Positions 54,333-62,272 of a stretch of DNA of 64,000 nt are shown here, one piece after another. The stretch's first letter is position 1. Each line of letters opens with the position of its first letter. The translations under genes were made by a program, and so were the position numbers. The notes below the pieces were generated by a model. The model was given only the letters and a program-made list of their open reading frames with translations. It did not search any database and was not told the DNA's origin. Origin of the DNA: Streptomyces sp. LHD-70 (GTDB taxonomy: Bacteria > Actinomycetota > Actinomycetes > Streptomycetales > Streptomycetaceae); NCBI RefSeq assembly GCF_031157275.1, contig NZ_JAVIFW010000007.1:62001-126000 (forward strand), read 5' to 3'.

Positions 54333-56003
54333 CTACCTCCCGGCGCCCCCGTCCCGTACGGCGGCCAGACCGTTGAAGACCCCCACGTACGCGGTGCCGT
54401 CCGGGCCGAGCGTGACGGGCGCCCAGTTGTTGTCGTACGACGGTCCGGTTCCGACGAGTTGCTTCCAGCGGCGCTCGCCGGTGCGGAAGTCGACGGCGGT
54501 GAGGTACCAGGCGTCGATCCCGAGGCGGTTCGGGTCCTTCTCGTAGAAGTAGAGGAGCCCGGCGGTGGTGGAGAGCTTCGGCACCGTGGACGGGGAGCGC
54601 ACGTCGCTCTCCCACACGGTGTCGCAGCCGCTGCCGTCGGGGCGTACGTCGATCCGGGCGACCCCGCCGACGACACTGCGGCCGAAGGTCAGCGAAGTGA
54701 CGTTCTCGTAGCCGTAGTTGTTCTCCACGACCAGGCTGTTGCCCCAGCTGATCAGGGAGTTGTCGGTGGTGGACGCGCCGGAGCGGAAGACGGGGACCTT
54801 GCAGACGAGACGTTCGGCGTCGGGGACGCCTTCGGCGCGGCGGTAGACGAGGACGTTCATGCGGTCGTCGGCGTTGTCGGTGATGGCCGCATACCGCTCG
54901 CCGTGCGCGCCGAACAGGTCGGGTGTGGTGCCCGAACCCTGGTTGACCGAGCCGGGTTTGGTGCCGGTGCCCCGGTCGTACGTCTGCCGCCAGACTTCGC
55001 GCGGGGTGCCGTCGGCGGTGGCGCGGAAGCTGTAGAGGGCGTGGTCGCTGACGATGGACACACCGTCCTCGGCGACGGAGAAGGAGTTCTGGATCTCCTC
55101 CCCCGCCAGCCGGATCGAGCGCACCGCGCCGGTGTCCGGGTCGACCGTGCCGATGCGGCCCTGCCGGGTGACCCACCAGATGCGGCCCTCCCAGTCGGGC
55201 ATCACGGACGTCACCGGGTCGCACTGGCCGCTCGGGTAGAGGTTGGTCCAGGTCACGCAGTCGTGCGGCACGTGCGCGGTCAGGTCCCAGTCCGACTCGA
55301 CCTCGAACTCCCAGCTACCGTCGGCCTGTTGGCGGTGCGCCAGGCGAATCACATGCTGCCGGGAGTCGGCGAGGACGAGCCGGTCCTGGTCGTCGAGGTA
55401 GGAGTAGGCGCCGCCCGAGGTGTCCTTGAAGATCCGGGAGAAGTCGAGCCGGGTGATGGCCTCGACGGTCGACGGGCGCTGCGGCAGGGCGTACTCGGCG
55501 AGCGTGTCCAGGGACTTGGGGTCGAGGAGTTTGACGAGGAAGCCCTTGAAGGTGCCGCAGACGGTGACGATGCGGCCCGCCGAGTCGAACGTGACCGTCG
55601 CGCACTCCCCGCCGAGCGCGGCCATCTTCTCGCTGTCCGCGACGGGCCGTTGACCGAGCGGCCCGTTCCACGGGTACGTACCGCTGCCCGCCGCGTCCGC
55701 GTGCATCCCGCTGCGGCCGTTGGGCGCGAGATACGGGTGCTGCGGCGGCGCCTCGCCGGGCAGCGGGTCGGCGGCGGCGGGCGCACCCGCGTAGTCGTCG
55801 ACGAGCCGGTGCCCCGGCGCCTTCGGGATCTCCTCGGCGTGGGCCGGGGCGAGGGGCGCGAGGGCGACGAGCGTCACGAGGGCGGCGAGCAGGCCGGTGG
55901 GAGCCAGGGCGCGACGGAAGGAGCTGCCGAACGAGCTACGGAAGGAGCTACCGAAGGAGCTGCCGAAGGAGCTGCGGGGCCGTGGCATGCGGGTCCGGGG
56001 CAT
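54333..56003 (-). CDS. Secreted beta-propeller-like protein
   Basis: A 556-residue exported protein of unknown function. The first 28 residues are a basic repeat (SSFG/SSFR units), then a signal peptide (LAPTGLLAALVTLVALA, cleaved after AHA near 54). The mature part shows recurrent beta-strand blades with Trp/Gly ends (GRIWWVTRQGRIGTVDPDTG, GTAYVGVFNGLAAV), suggesting a PQQ-like or quinoprotein-type propeller; no cofactor motif is evident. The ATG at 56003 includes the repeats; a start downstream of them is possible, with the signal peptide unaffected. Confidence 0.75.
   Translation of the reverse strand: MPRTRMPRPRSSFGSSFGSSFRSSFGSSFRRALAPTGLLAALVTLVALAPLAPAHAEEIPKAPGHRLVDDYAGAPAAADPLPGEAPPQHPYLAPNGRSGMHADAAGSGTYPWNGPLGQRPVADSEKMAALGGECATVTFDSAGRIVTVCGTFKGFLVKLLDPKSLDTLAEYALPQRPSTVEAITRLDFSRIFKDTSGGAYSYLDDQDRLVLADSRQHVIRLAHRQQADGSWEFEVESDWDLTAHVPHDCVTWTNLYPSGQCDPVTSVMPDWEGRIWWVTRQGRIGTVDPDTGAVRSIRLAGEEIQNSFSVAEDGVSIVSDHALYSFRATADGTPREVWRQTYDRGTGTKPGSVNQGSGTTPDLFGAHGERYAAITDNADDRMNVLVYRRAEGVPDAERLVCKVPVFRSGASTTDNSLISWGNSLVVENNYGYENVTSLTFGRSVVGGVARIDVRPDGSGCDTVWESDVRSPSTVPKLSTTAGLLYFYEKDPNRLGIDAWYLTAVDFRTGERRWKQLVGTGPSYDNNWAPVTLGPDGTAYVGVFNGLAAVRDGGAGR
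55917..55976. repeat. 12-bp in-frame tandem repeat at the N-terminus
   Basis: Five units of GAAGGAGCTGCC with point changes (55917-55976), giving Ser-Ser-Phe-Gly or Ser-Ser-Phe-Arg on the minus strand before the signal peptide. It extends the basic n-region; no other gene here has this arrangement. Confidence 0.9.
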
Positions 56004-56105
56004 GCGGCAGAAGCTAGGCCGGACTCCGTGAAGTGTCCATGGAAAGCTGACAGTTGTTCATCTGCGGGACGTCCTCGCCCGGCCGGCCCGGCCTGCCGCT
56101 GGCAG

Positions 56106-57296
56106 CTACTGCGGCGAGGCCGAGGCGCGGCGGTGCTGTCCGATGAGCATGAGCACGGGCCCGATCGCCAGGAGCAGGGCCAGGGCTGCGAAGCCGTAAG
56201 CGAGCGTGGTGAGGGTGGCGACCACGGCGACGAGGAGCGGGCCGCCGGCGTCGCCGAGTTCGCGGCCGAGTTCCGCGGAGCCCATGGTCTGACCGAGGCG
56301 CTCCCGCGGTGTGGCGGTGGCGAGGGCGGCGAAGCCGAGTGGGGTGATGAGACCGGTTCCGCTGCCGATGAGGACCGCGCCGGTCAAGATGCCGAGCAGG
56401 CCGGGCAGCATGGCGCACCCCAGCCCTGCGGCCGTGGTGAGAAGCCCCGCGCTGAGGCCGGTACGCAAGCCCAGGCGGCCGGAGTCCAGGGCCCGCCCGG
56501 CGGCAGGCTGGACGACGGCGGCGGTCGCGGCGAGTACGGAGACGGCGGCGCCGGTGGCCACGGTGCCGAGCCCGGCGGCGGCGCCGGAGACCGGGAGGAA
56601 GCCGACGCCGACTGACAGGGCCGCGGTCGCGGCGGCGAGGGCGGAGGTGGGGACGAGGAAGGTGCGGGCGGCCAGCCGACGGGCCAGGTCGAGCACGGTC
56701 TGCCGGGCCTTGGGCAGCGGCGGCACGGCCGGTACGGCACGGGCGGCCCAGACCGCGACGGCTGCTCCCAGGACGGCCATCACCGTGAAGAGCAGGCGCA
56801 GCCCACCGGCCCAGACCAGGACCCCGCCGAGCAGCGGGCCGAGGGTGTATCCGAGGGACTTGTAGAAGCCGTAACTGCCGTACGCCCGGCCGTGGTTGGC
56901 GGCCGGGTTGAGCCGTGCGACCAGCGCGGAGGCGGACGGAGAGAACGCGGAAGCGGCGGCGCCCTGGCCGAGGCGCGCGGCCCACAGCCAGCCGGGGCTG
57001 TCCGCGAGCGCGTAGAGCGCGGAGGCAGCGGCGAACGCGATGAGGCCGCCGAGCAGTACGGGCCGGGCGCCGACCTTGTCGGCGAGCGTGCCGAAGACGG
57101 GCTTGAGCAGCACCTCGGCACCGTCGTAAAGGGCCAGCAACCCGCCCAGGACGAGCAGTGAGGTGACGGCGTCCTCGGAGAAGCCGCCGAGGTTGGCGGC
57201 GATGCCGTGAGCGCCGAAAGCGGTGGTGAACCCGGCCGCGTACAGCGGCCACATCGCGTGCCGGGGCGCGGAGTTGTGCACCGGAGCGGTCGTCAT
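56106..57296 (-). CDS. MFS transporter, drug/metabolite exporter type
   Basis: A 396-residue permease with 12 predicted helices; the loop GTLADKVGARPVLLGG matches motif A of the family and AAGLGCAMLPGLLGIL lies in the second half. It overlaps the ChrB-like gene by four bases (ATGA), so the two are one unit. In known chromate systems the partner is the CHR-family ChrA; here an MFS protein takes its place, so the cargo may be a different toxic anion or a drug. An earlier in-frame start at 57368 lies inside the upstream gene and is unlikely. Confidence 0.85.
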   Translation of the reverse strand: MTTAPVHNSAPRHAMWPLYAAGFTTAFGAHGIAANLGGFSEDAVTSLLVLGGLLALYDGAEVLLKPVFGTLADKVGARPVLLGGLIAFAAASALYALADSPGWLWAARLGQGAAASAFSPSASALVARLNPAANHGRAYGSYGFYKSLGYTLGPLLGGVLVWAGGLRLLFTVMAVLGAAVAVWAARAVPAVPPLPKARQTVLDLARRLAARTFLVPTSALAAATAALSVGVGFLPVSGAAAGLGTVATGAAVSVLAATAAVVQPAAGRALDSGRLGLRTGLSAGLLTTAAGLGCAMLPGLLGILTGAVLIGSGTGLITPLGFAALATATPRERLGQTMGSAELGRELGDAGGPLLVAVVATLTTLAYGFAALALLLAIGPVLMLIGQHRRASASPQ

Positions 57297-57859
57297 GCCG
57301 GGTCCCCCTCGCTGTGGTGGAGGGCCGTGAAGACGCGTTCGGCATAGTCCTCGCATACCGCCGCGCACCGCTTGAGGCGCTCGACCGCCTCGCCGGCCTG
57401 CGGCGCGCCGAAGACGTCACGAGCCGTCAGGTCGCGGTGCCGGCGGCGCAGGCGCTCCAGGCTCTGCTCCTCTTCCTCCAGCTCGGCCAGAGTGAACTTG
57501 CCGATCCGGATCTCCTTGGCGATCTCCTGCTCGAACTTGCCGCAGTCGGAGAGGAATTCCGTCCAGTCCTCCGAACGCGCCGCCGTGAACAGCGACTTGA
57601 GGCGGTCGGCGTCCTCTACGGAGCGCCCGGCGGCTTGCAGCGTGACGGCCTGCCCCTCGGCCCGTTCGGTCAGTTCGACCGCACGGCGCACCCCGTCGGC
57701 GAAGGCAGGAACATCCGGAACCGCCCACGTTCCCTGCCCCAGCGAGAGCGCCCCGACCTTGCGCAACTCCCGCCAGACCGCGACGCGGTGGCGCGACGGC
57801 GCCGCGGGCAGCTTGATCACGAGGACGAGCCACCGTACGTCTGTCCGATCCTTTGTCAC
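57293..57859 (-). CDS. ChrB-like chromate-resistance regulator/protein
   Basis: A 188-residue protein with the ChrB N-terminal domain: RWLVLVIKLPAAPSRHRVAV, then WRELRKVGALSLGQGTWAVP; the C-terminal part is a charged helical bundle (KFTLAELEEEEQSLERLRRR). ChrB proteins sense chromate and regulate their operon. GTG at 57859 starts the conserved domain. An inverted repeat GAATGTA...TACATTC lies 7 bases upstream, and the MFS gene is coupled downstream. Only the first ChrB domain is present. Confidence 0.78.
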   Translation of the reverse strand: MTKDRTDVRWLVLVIKLPAAPSRHRVAVWRELRKVGALSLGQGTWAVPDVPAFADGVRRAVELTERAEGQAVTLQAAGRSVEDADRLKSLFTAARSEDWTEFLSDCGKFEQEIAKEIRIGKFTLAELEEEEQSLERLRRRHRDLTARDVFGAPQAGEAVERLKRCAAVCEDYAERVFTALHHSEGDPA

Positions 57860-57865
57860 AGCCGT

Positions 57866-57887
57866 GAATGTAGCAGCCGTTACATTC
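57866..57887. promoter_or_regulatory. Inverted repeat before the ChrB-like gene
   Basis: GAATGTA (57866-57872), 8 bases, TACATTC (57881-57887): perfect 7-bp arms immediately upstream of the leftward GTG start. The position between promoter and start fits an operator, probably for the ChrB-like protein itself. Confidence 0.55.
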
Positions 57888-58052
57888 AGCCAGGGGCGTC
57901 GTCCGGCGGCGGCCGATGCGGACCCCGGCGCGAACAAGTCACCGCCCCGTCAAGTGCCGCAACCGGGCGCACCGCAGGCGCACGGACTCAACTCCGGCCC
58001 CACCGCGCCTCAGGGATATAACGGGCAGTTCGCCAATTCACGCGCCCCTGAC

Positions 58053-58082
58053 TTGCGGATTTAGGCATGCCTTACCTATGTT
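58053..58082 (+). promoter_or_regulatory. Iron-responsive promoter with DtxR/IdeR-type iron box
   Basis: TTAGGCATGCCTTACCTAT (58061-58079) matches the 19-bp consensus TTAGGTTAGSCTAACCTAA in 14 positions. A -35-like TTGCGG (58053-58058) and -10-like TATGTT (58077-58082) flank and overlap it, so iron-loaded DmdR1/IdeR should block transcription. The predicted start of transcription falls about at 58089-58090, on the GTG chosen for the first gene. Confidence 0.75.
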
Positions 58083-58089
58083 GCTCGGC

Positions 58090-59133
58090 GTGTCCACGAC
58101 CAAACCCAACGCCACGGCATCACCTGTGGCCGGCGCCAAGCCCCGCGCGATGTTGCTGCGGCGCATACCGCTGCTCATCGCGGGTCTCTGCGCCCTGGCG
58201 CTCTGCGCGGCCCTGAGCCTTGCCCTGGGTACGCGCTCCGTGCCCCTGTCCACGGTGCTCGACGCCCTGACCGGACAGGCGCAGGGGCGCGACGCCCTGG
58301 TGGTCACGGGGCTGCGGCTGCCGCGGACCCTCGTGGGCCTCGCCGTCGGCGCCGCCCTCGGCGTGGCGGGTGCGGTCGTCCAGGGCATCACCCGCAATCC
58401 GCTGGCCTCGCCGACAACGCTGGGCATCAACAACGGCGCCGGTTTCGCGGTGGTCGTGGCCATCTACGCCCTGCACCTGACCCGACCGATCGAATACATC
58501 TGGTTCGCCTTCGCGGGTGCGGCCGGCGCCGCGCTCTTCGCCCAGGCTCTGGCCCGCCGGGCCGGTGACCTCGATCCCGTACGGCTCGCGCTGGGCGGCA
58601 CCGTGCTGCAACTCGTGCTGCTGTCCTGGACGTCGACGGTCATGCTCGCGAGCAAGCGGTCCCTCGAAGAGGCCCGCTTCTGGCTGGCGGGGTCGCTGTC
58701 GGAGCGCCCCCTCGACGTGCTCTACCCGATGCTCCCCACGCTCGTGATCGGCCTTGTCATCGCCCTGGCGATCTCCCCGGCGCTCAACACCCTGGCGCTC
58801 GGCGACGATTCCGCGCAGGCGCTCGGCGTACCGGTCTCCCGGATCCGGCTCATCGGCGGGCTCGCGGTCGTGCTGCTCGCGGGCTCCGCGGTCGCCGTCG
58901 CCGGGCCGATCGCCTTCATCGGCCTGGCCGCCCCCCACCTCGTACGGCAGCTGTTCGGCTCCGACCACCGGATACTCATCCCCGGCTGCCTCGTCGTGGG
59001 GCCGCTGCTCCTGCTGACCGCGGACATTCTCGGACGCGTGGTCATCCGGCCGTCCGAGCTCCAGGTCGGCATCATCAGCGCCTTCCTCGGCGCGCCGCTC
59101 CTTGCCGTGCTGGCGCGGAAGGTGGCCCGGTGA
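58090..59133 (+). CDS. FecCD-family iron-siderophore ABC permease, first subunit
   Basis: A 347-residue permease with about ten helices (IPLLIAGLCALALCAALSLA) and the family core GVAGAVVQGITRNPLASPT, GPIAFIGLAAPHLVR. It should form the channel for a ferric siderophore. The ATG at 58078 lies inside the iron box and would be upstream of any transcript start, so the GTG at 58090 is preferred; it would make the mRNA leaderless. Overlaps the next gene by four bases. Confidence 0.87.
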   Translation: MSTTKPNATASPVAGAKPRAMLLRRIPLLIAGLCALALCAALSLALGTRSVPLSTVLDALTGQAQGRDALVVTGLRLPRTLVGLAVGAALGVAGAVVQGITRNPLASPTTLGINNGAGFAVVVAIYALHLTRPIEYIWFAFAGAAGAALFAQALARRAGDLDPVRLALGGTVLQLVLLSWTSTVMLASKRSLEEARFWLAGSLSERPLDVLYPMLPTLVIGLVIALAISPALNTLALGDDSAQALGVPVSRIRLIGGLAVVLLAGSAVAVAGPIAFIGLAAPHLVRQLFGSDHRILIPGCLVVGPLLLLTADILGRVVIRPSELQVGIISAFLGAPLLAVLARKVAR

Positions 59134-60191
59134 ACAACGTCGTACGAACTGAGTTGCGCCCGGTTGCGGCCCAGAAGGCCAAGCCCGGCCGCGCCATGCG
59201 CCGCACCCTGCTGCTGAGCATCGCCGCCCTTGGCACTCTCCTCGGGCTCGTCACCCTCTCCGTGGCCGTCGGCGAGATGCCGCTGCCCGCGGGCTCCGCG
59301 CTGCAGGCCCTGATCGGGCTCGGCGACCCCGGCGACGTGCTGGTGGTCCAGCAGTTCCGGGCCCCGCGGACGGTCGCGGCGGTCGTCGCGGGCGCGGGAC
59401 TGGCGGTGGCCGGTGGGCTGCTCCAGCGGCTCTTCCGCAATCCGCTGGCCTCGCCCGATGTCATGGGTGTGACCGGTGGCGCCTCGTTCGGGGCGGTGGC
59501 CGTCCTCGCCACCGGCGCGTCGCAGGCGGCCATCCCGCTGGCCGCCCTTGGCGGCGGGCTCCTCGCCGCCGTCCTGCTCGGCGTGTTCGGCTGGCGCTCC
59601 GGCGTCAACCCCACCCGGCTCGTCCTCGTGGGCCTCGCCGTGCAGGCGGGCCTGACCGCCGCGGTGAACTTCATGGTCGTACGCTTCCCGGCCGAGCTCG
59701 CCGGGTCCGCGCTGCAGTGGACCACCGGCTCGGTGTACGGGCGGACCTGGACCGAAGTCTGGGGCGCCGGCGCGGCCGTACTCCTCGCCATGGCGTTCGC
59801 GTTCCTGCTGCACCGCAGGCTCGCCGTATTGGACCTCGGCGACGACTCGGCCGGTTCGCTGGGCCTGAACACCGACGCCGCTCGCCTCCAGGTACTTGTC
59901 GTGGCCATCGCGCTGGCGTCGCTCGCCGCGGCCCTCGCCGGCCCCGTCGCCTTCGTCGCGTTGGCGGTTCCCCACATGGTCCGGTTCCTCGCCGGGCCGC
60001 CCACCGTGGGCACCCTCGCCCTCACCGGCCTCGCCGGCGCAGTCCTGCTGCTCACCTCGGACCTGACGGTGCAGCATCTCCTTCCGATCAGCGGCCTGCC
60101 GGTCGGGGTGGTCACCGCCACCCTGGGCGCGCCCTGGCTGCTGGTGCTGATGATCCGTCAGAGCAGTTCCGTCCACAGGAGTGTCCGATGA
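59130..60191 (+). CDS. FecCD-family iron-siderophore ABC permease, second subunit
   Basis: A 353-residue partner permease: GLAVAGGLLQRLFRNPLASP and GPVAFVALAVPHMVRFL are the equivalent motifs. It pairs with the previous protein. GTG at 59130 overlaps the upstream stop (GTGA), and its own stop overlaps the ATPase start (ATGA), a run of coupled genes typical for such importers. Confidence 0.9.
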   Translation: MNNVVRTELRPVAAQKAKPGRAMRRTLLLSIAALGTLLGLVTLSVAVGEMPLPAGSALQALIGLGDPGDVLVVQQFRAPRTVAAVVAGAGLAVAGGLLQRLFRNPLASPDVMGVTGGASFGAVAVLATGASQAAIPLAALGGGLLAAVLLGVFGWRSGVNPTRLVLVGLAVQAGLTAAVNFMVVRFPAELAGSALQWTTGSVYGRTWTEVWGAGAAVLLAMAFAFLLHRRLAVLDLGDDSAGSLGLNTDAARLQVLVVAIALASLAAALAGPVAFVALAVPHMVRFLAGPPTVGTLALTGLAGAVLLLTSDLTVQHLLPISGLPVGVVTATLGAPWLLVLMIRQSSSVHRSVR

Positions 60192-61030
60192 CCGCCCCTC
60201 AGCCGCAGGCCACCGCACACCAGGGCAACCAGCTCGCCACGCACGGCCTTGACCTGCGCTACGGCGACCGGCTGATCGTCGGCGGCCTCGATCTGGAGCT
60301 GCCCGGCGGCGCCGTCACGGCCGTGGTCGGCCCCAACGCCTGCGGCAAGTCGACGCTGTTGCGCGGTCTGACCCGGCTGCTCGCCCCCTCCGGAGGCACG
60401 GTCACCCTGGACGGCTCCGACATCCACCGGATGTCCGCCAAGGCGCTGGCCCTCCGCATGGGCCTGCTCCCGCAGCAGCCGGTGACGCCCGACGCGATCA
60501 CCGTGGAGGCGCTCGTACGGCTCGGCCGCTACCCGCACCAGAGGCTGCTCAGCCCCTGGTCCGAGAAGGACCAGGCGGCGGTGGAGGAGGCGCTGGCCCG
60601 CACCGGTACGGCCGTACTGCGCGACCAGCCCGTGGACCAGCTCTCCGGCGGTCAGCGGCAGCGCGCCTGGATCGCCCTCGCACTCGCCCAGGACACCGAG
60701 TTGCTGCTCCTGGACGAGCCCACCACCTTCCTCGATCTGCGGCACCAGCTCGATGTCCTCGACCTGGTCGCCGATCTGCACTCCGAGGCGGGCCGCACCG
60801 TGGTGATGGTGCTGCACGACCTCGGTCAGGCCGCCCGATACGCGGACCACCTGGTGGTCCTCAAGGACGGCAAGCTCGCCGCGGCCGGCGCCCCGGCCGA
60901 CGTCCTGGACACGGAGCTGGTGAAGTCCGTGTTCGACGTCGACTGCCGGGTGATCCCGGACCCCGAGACCGGCACCCCGCTGGTCGTCCCCAAGGGCCGC
61001 GAGGTACGGCGCACAGCCGTGTCCGTCTGA
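60188..61030 (+). CDS. Iron-siderophore ABC transporter ATPase
   Basis: A 280-residue FepC-like ATPase powering the importer. Walker A GPNACGKST near 48-56, Q-loop LPQQPVTPD, signature LSGGQRQRAWIALAL near 152, Walker B LLLLDEPTTFLDL near 173, and switch His in LHDLGQAARYADH. ATG at 60188 is inside the previous stop; a chance open frame extends upstream. Confidence 0.93.
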   Translation: MTAPQPQATAHQGNQLATHGLDLRYGDRLIVGGLDLELPGGAVTAVVGPNACGKSTLLRGLTRLLAPSGGTVTLDGSDIHRMSAKALALRMGLLPQQPVTPDAITVEALVRLGRYPHQRLLSPWSEKDQAAVEEALARTGTAVLRDQPVDQLSGGQRQRAWIALALAQDTELLLLDEPTTFLDLRHQLDVLDLVADLHSEAGRTVVMVLHDLGQAARYADHLVVLKDGKLAAAGAPADVLDTELVKSVFDVDCRVIPDPETGTPLVVPKGREVRRTAVSV

Positions 61031-61084
61031 CCGCAACCTCCCCCACACGTCCCCATTCCGCTCACAGCAAGGAACACAACCCTC

Positions 61085-62101
61085 ATGTCCAACAGACCCA
61101 CTCTGCGCGGCATCGGCCGGCTCATCGCCGCGCTGCTCGCCGTCGTCATGGGCACCGCCGCCCTGGCCGCCTGCGGTGGCGGCGCCAAGTCCGAGGGCGA
61201 CGACAAGAAGGGCGGTGCCGAGTCGGGTGCCTTCCCGCGCACCCTGAACACCGCGATGGGCAAGGTCGAGATCCCCGCCCAGCCCAAGCGCGTGGTGGTC
61301 CTGGACACCGGTGAACTCGACGACGTCACGATGCTCGGCATCGAGCCGGTCGGCGCGGTCTCCCCGCACTTCAAGACCGAGGGCGGCTTCCCCCAGTACC
61401 TCAAGGGCAAGATCGGCGACCCCACCGATGTCGGCCCGCTGCTCGAGCCGAACCTGGAGAAGATCGCTTCCCTGAAGCCTGATGTGATCCTGTCCTCGAA
61501 GGTCCGCCACGAGAAGGTCTACGACAAGCTCACGGCGATCGCCCCGACCGTCTTCACCGAGACCACCGGCGGCCCCTGGAAGGAGAACCTGAAGGTTCAC
61601 GCCAAGGCCCTGGGTCTGGAGAAGCAGGCCGCCGACGCGATGAAGAGCTACGAGGAGCGCGCCAAGGCCCTCGGCGAGGCCATCGCCAAGAAGGAAGACG
61701 GCAAGATGCCGACCGCTTCGGTGGTCCGCTTCATCGCCGGCCCGACCCGCCTGTACCAGAAGTCCTCGTTCAGCGGCGTCGTCCTTGAGGACATCGGCCT
61801 GGAGCGCCCGAAGTCGCAGAGCTCCACCGACCCCGAGGTCCCGATGAAGGACGTCAGCCCGGAGGAGATCGACCAGGCCGACGCCGACCTGGTGTTCGTC
61901 ACCGTCGCGGATGTCCCGGAGAAGACCCAGAAGAAGGACGTCACGTCCAACCCGGTCTGGAAGGACCTGCCGGCCGTCAAGGACAAGAAGGTCTTCGACG
62001 TTCCGGACGAGACCTGGATGTCCGGCATCGGCATCCAGGCGGCCGAGAAGATGCTCGCCGACGTGGCGAAGGCCACCGGCGTCGAGCTGCCGAAGAAGTA
62101 G
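61085..62101 (+). CDS. Iron-siderophore-binding lipoprotein
   Basis: A 338-residue periplasmic-binding-protein-like lipoprotein (FepB/FhuD type). The lipobox is ALAAC (Cys30). Typical features: VVVLDTGELDDVTMLGIEPVG, LEPNLEKIASLKPDVILSS, and the long backbone helix linking two lobes; the mature N-terminus is rich in Gly, Lys and Asp. It delivers the ferric chelate to the FecCD channel. It starts 54 bp after the ATPase gene. Confidence 0.9.
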   Translation: MSNRPTLRGIGRLIAALLAVVMGTAALAACGGGAKSEGDDKKGGAESGAFPRTLNTAMGKVEIPAQPKRVVVLDTGELDDVTMLGIEPVGAVSPHFKTEGGFPQYLKGKIGDPTDVGPLLEPNLEKIASLKPDVILSSKVRHEKVYDKLTAIAPTVFTETTGGPWKENLKVHAKALGLEKQAADAMKSYEERAKALGEAIAKKEDGKMPTASVVRFIAGPTRLYQKSSFSGVVLEDIGLERPKSQSSTDPEVPMKDVSPEEIDQADADLVFVTVADVPEKTQKKDVTSNPVWKDLPAVKDKKVFDVPDETWMSGIGIQAAEKMLADVAKATGVELPKK

Positions 62102-62109
62102 CCCGCGAG

Positions 62110-62142
62110 GGGGTGGGCCGTCGTCCCCCAACGGCCCACCCC
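62110..62142. terminator. Hairpin after the binding-protein gene
   Basis: GGGGTGGGCCGT (62110-62121) and ACGGCCCACCCC (62131-62142) are perfect 12-bp arms with a 9-base loop, 8 bases past the stop. It may end the uptake transcript or only reduce read-through into the synthesis genes. Confidence 0.8.
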
Positions 62143-62166
62143 TGCGCCCCCCCAACTCCCCCACAC

Positions 62167-62222
62167 GCCGACCTCCCCCGGCACTCACTCCCCCTCCCCC
62201 GCGCCGACGTCCCCCGGCACTC
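62167..62222. repeat. 20-bp direct repeat in a C-rich gap
   Basis: GCCGACCTCCCCCGGCACTC (62167-62186) returns as GCCGACGTCCCCCGGCACTC (62203-62222), 19 of 20 identical, 36 bp apart, in the gap before the ATP-grasp gene. This may be a binding site or a relic of duplication. Confidence 0.7.
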
Positions 62223-62272
62223 GCTTCACCACCCTCCCCGCACCAACCCCGACACAGAAGGGGTCTCCGCTC

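Noticed and set aside
58078..58080. ATG as start of the first FecCD permease.
   Set aside because: It lies within the iron box and the -10 region, so it would not be in the transcript.
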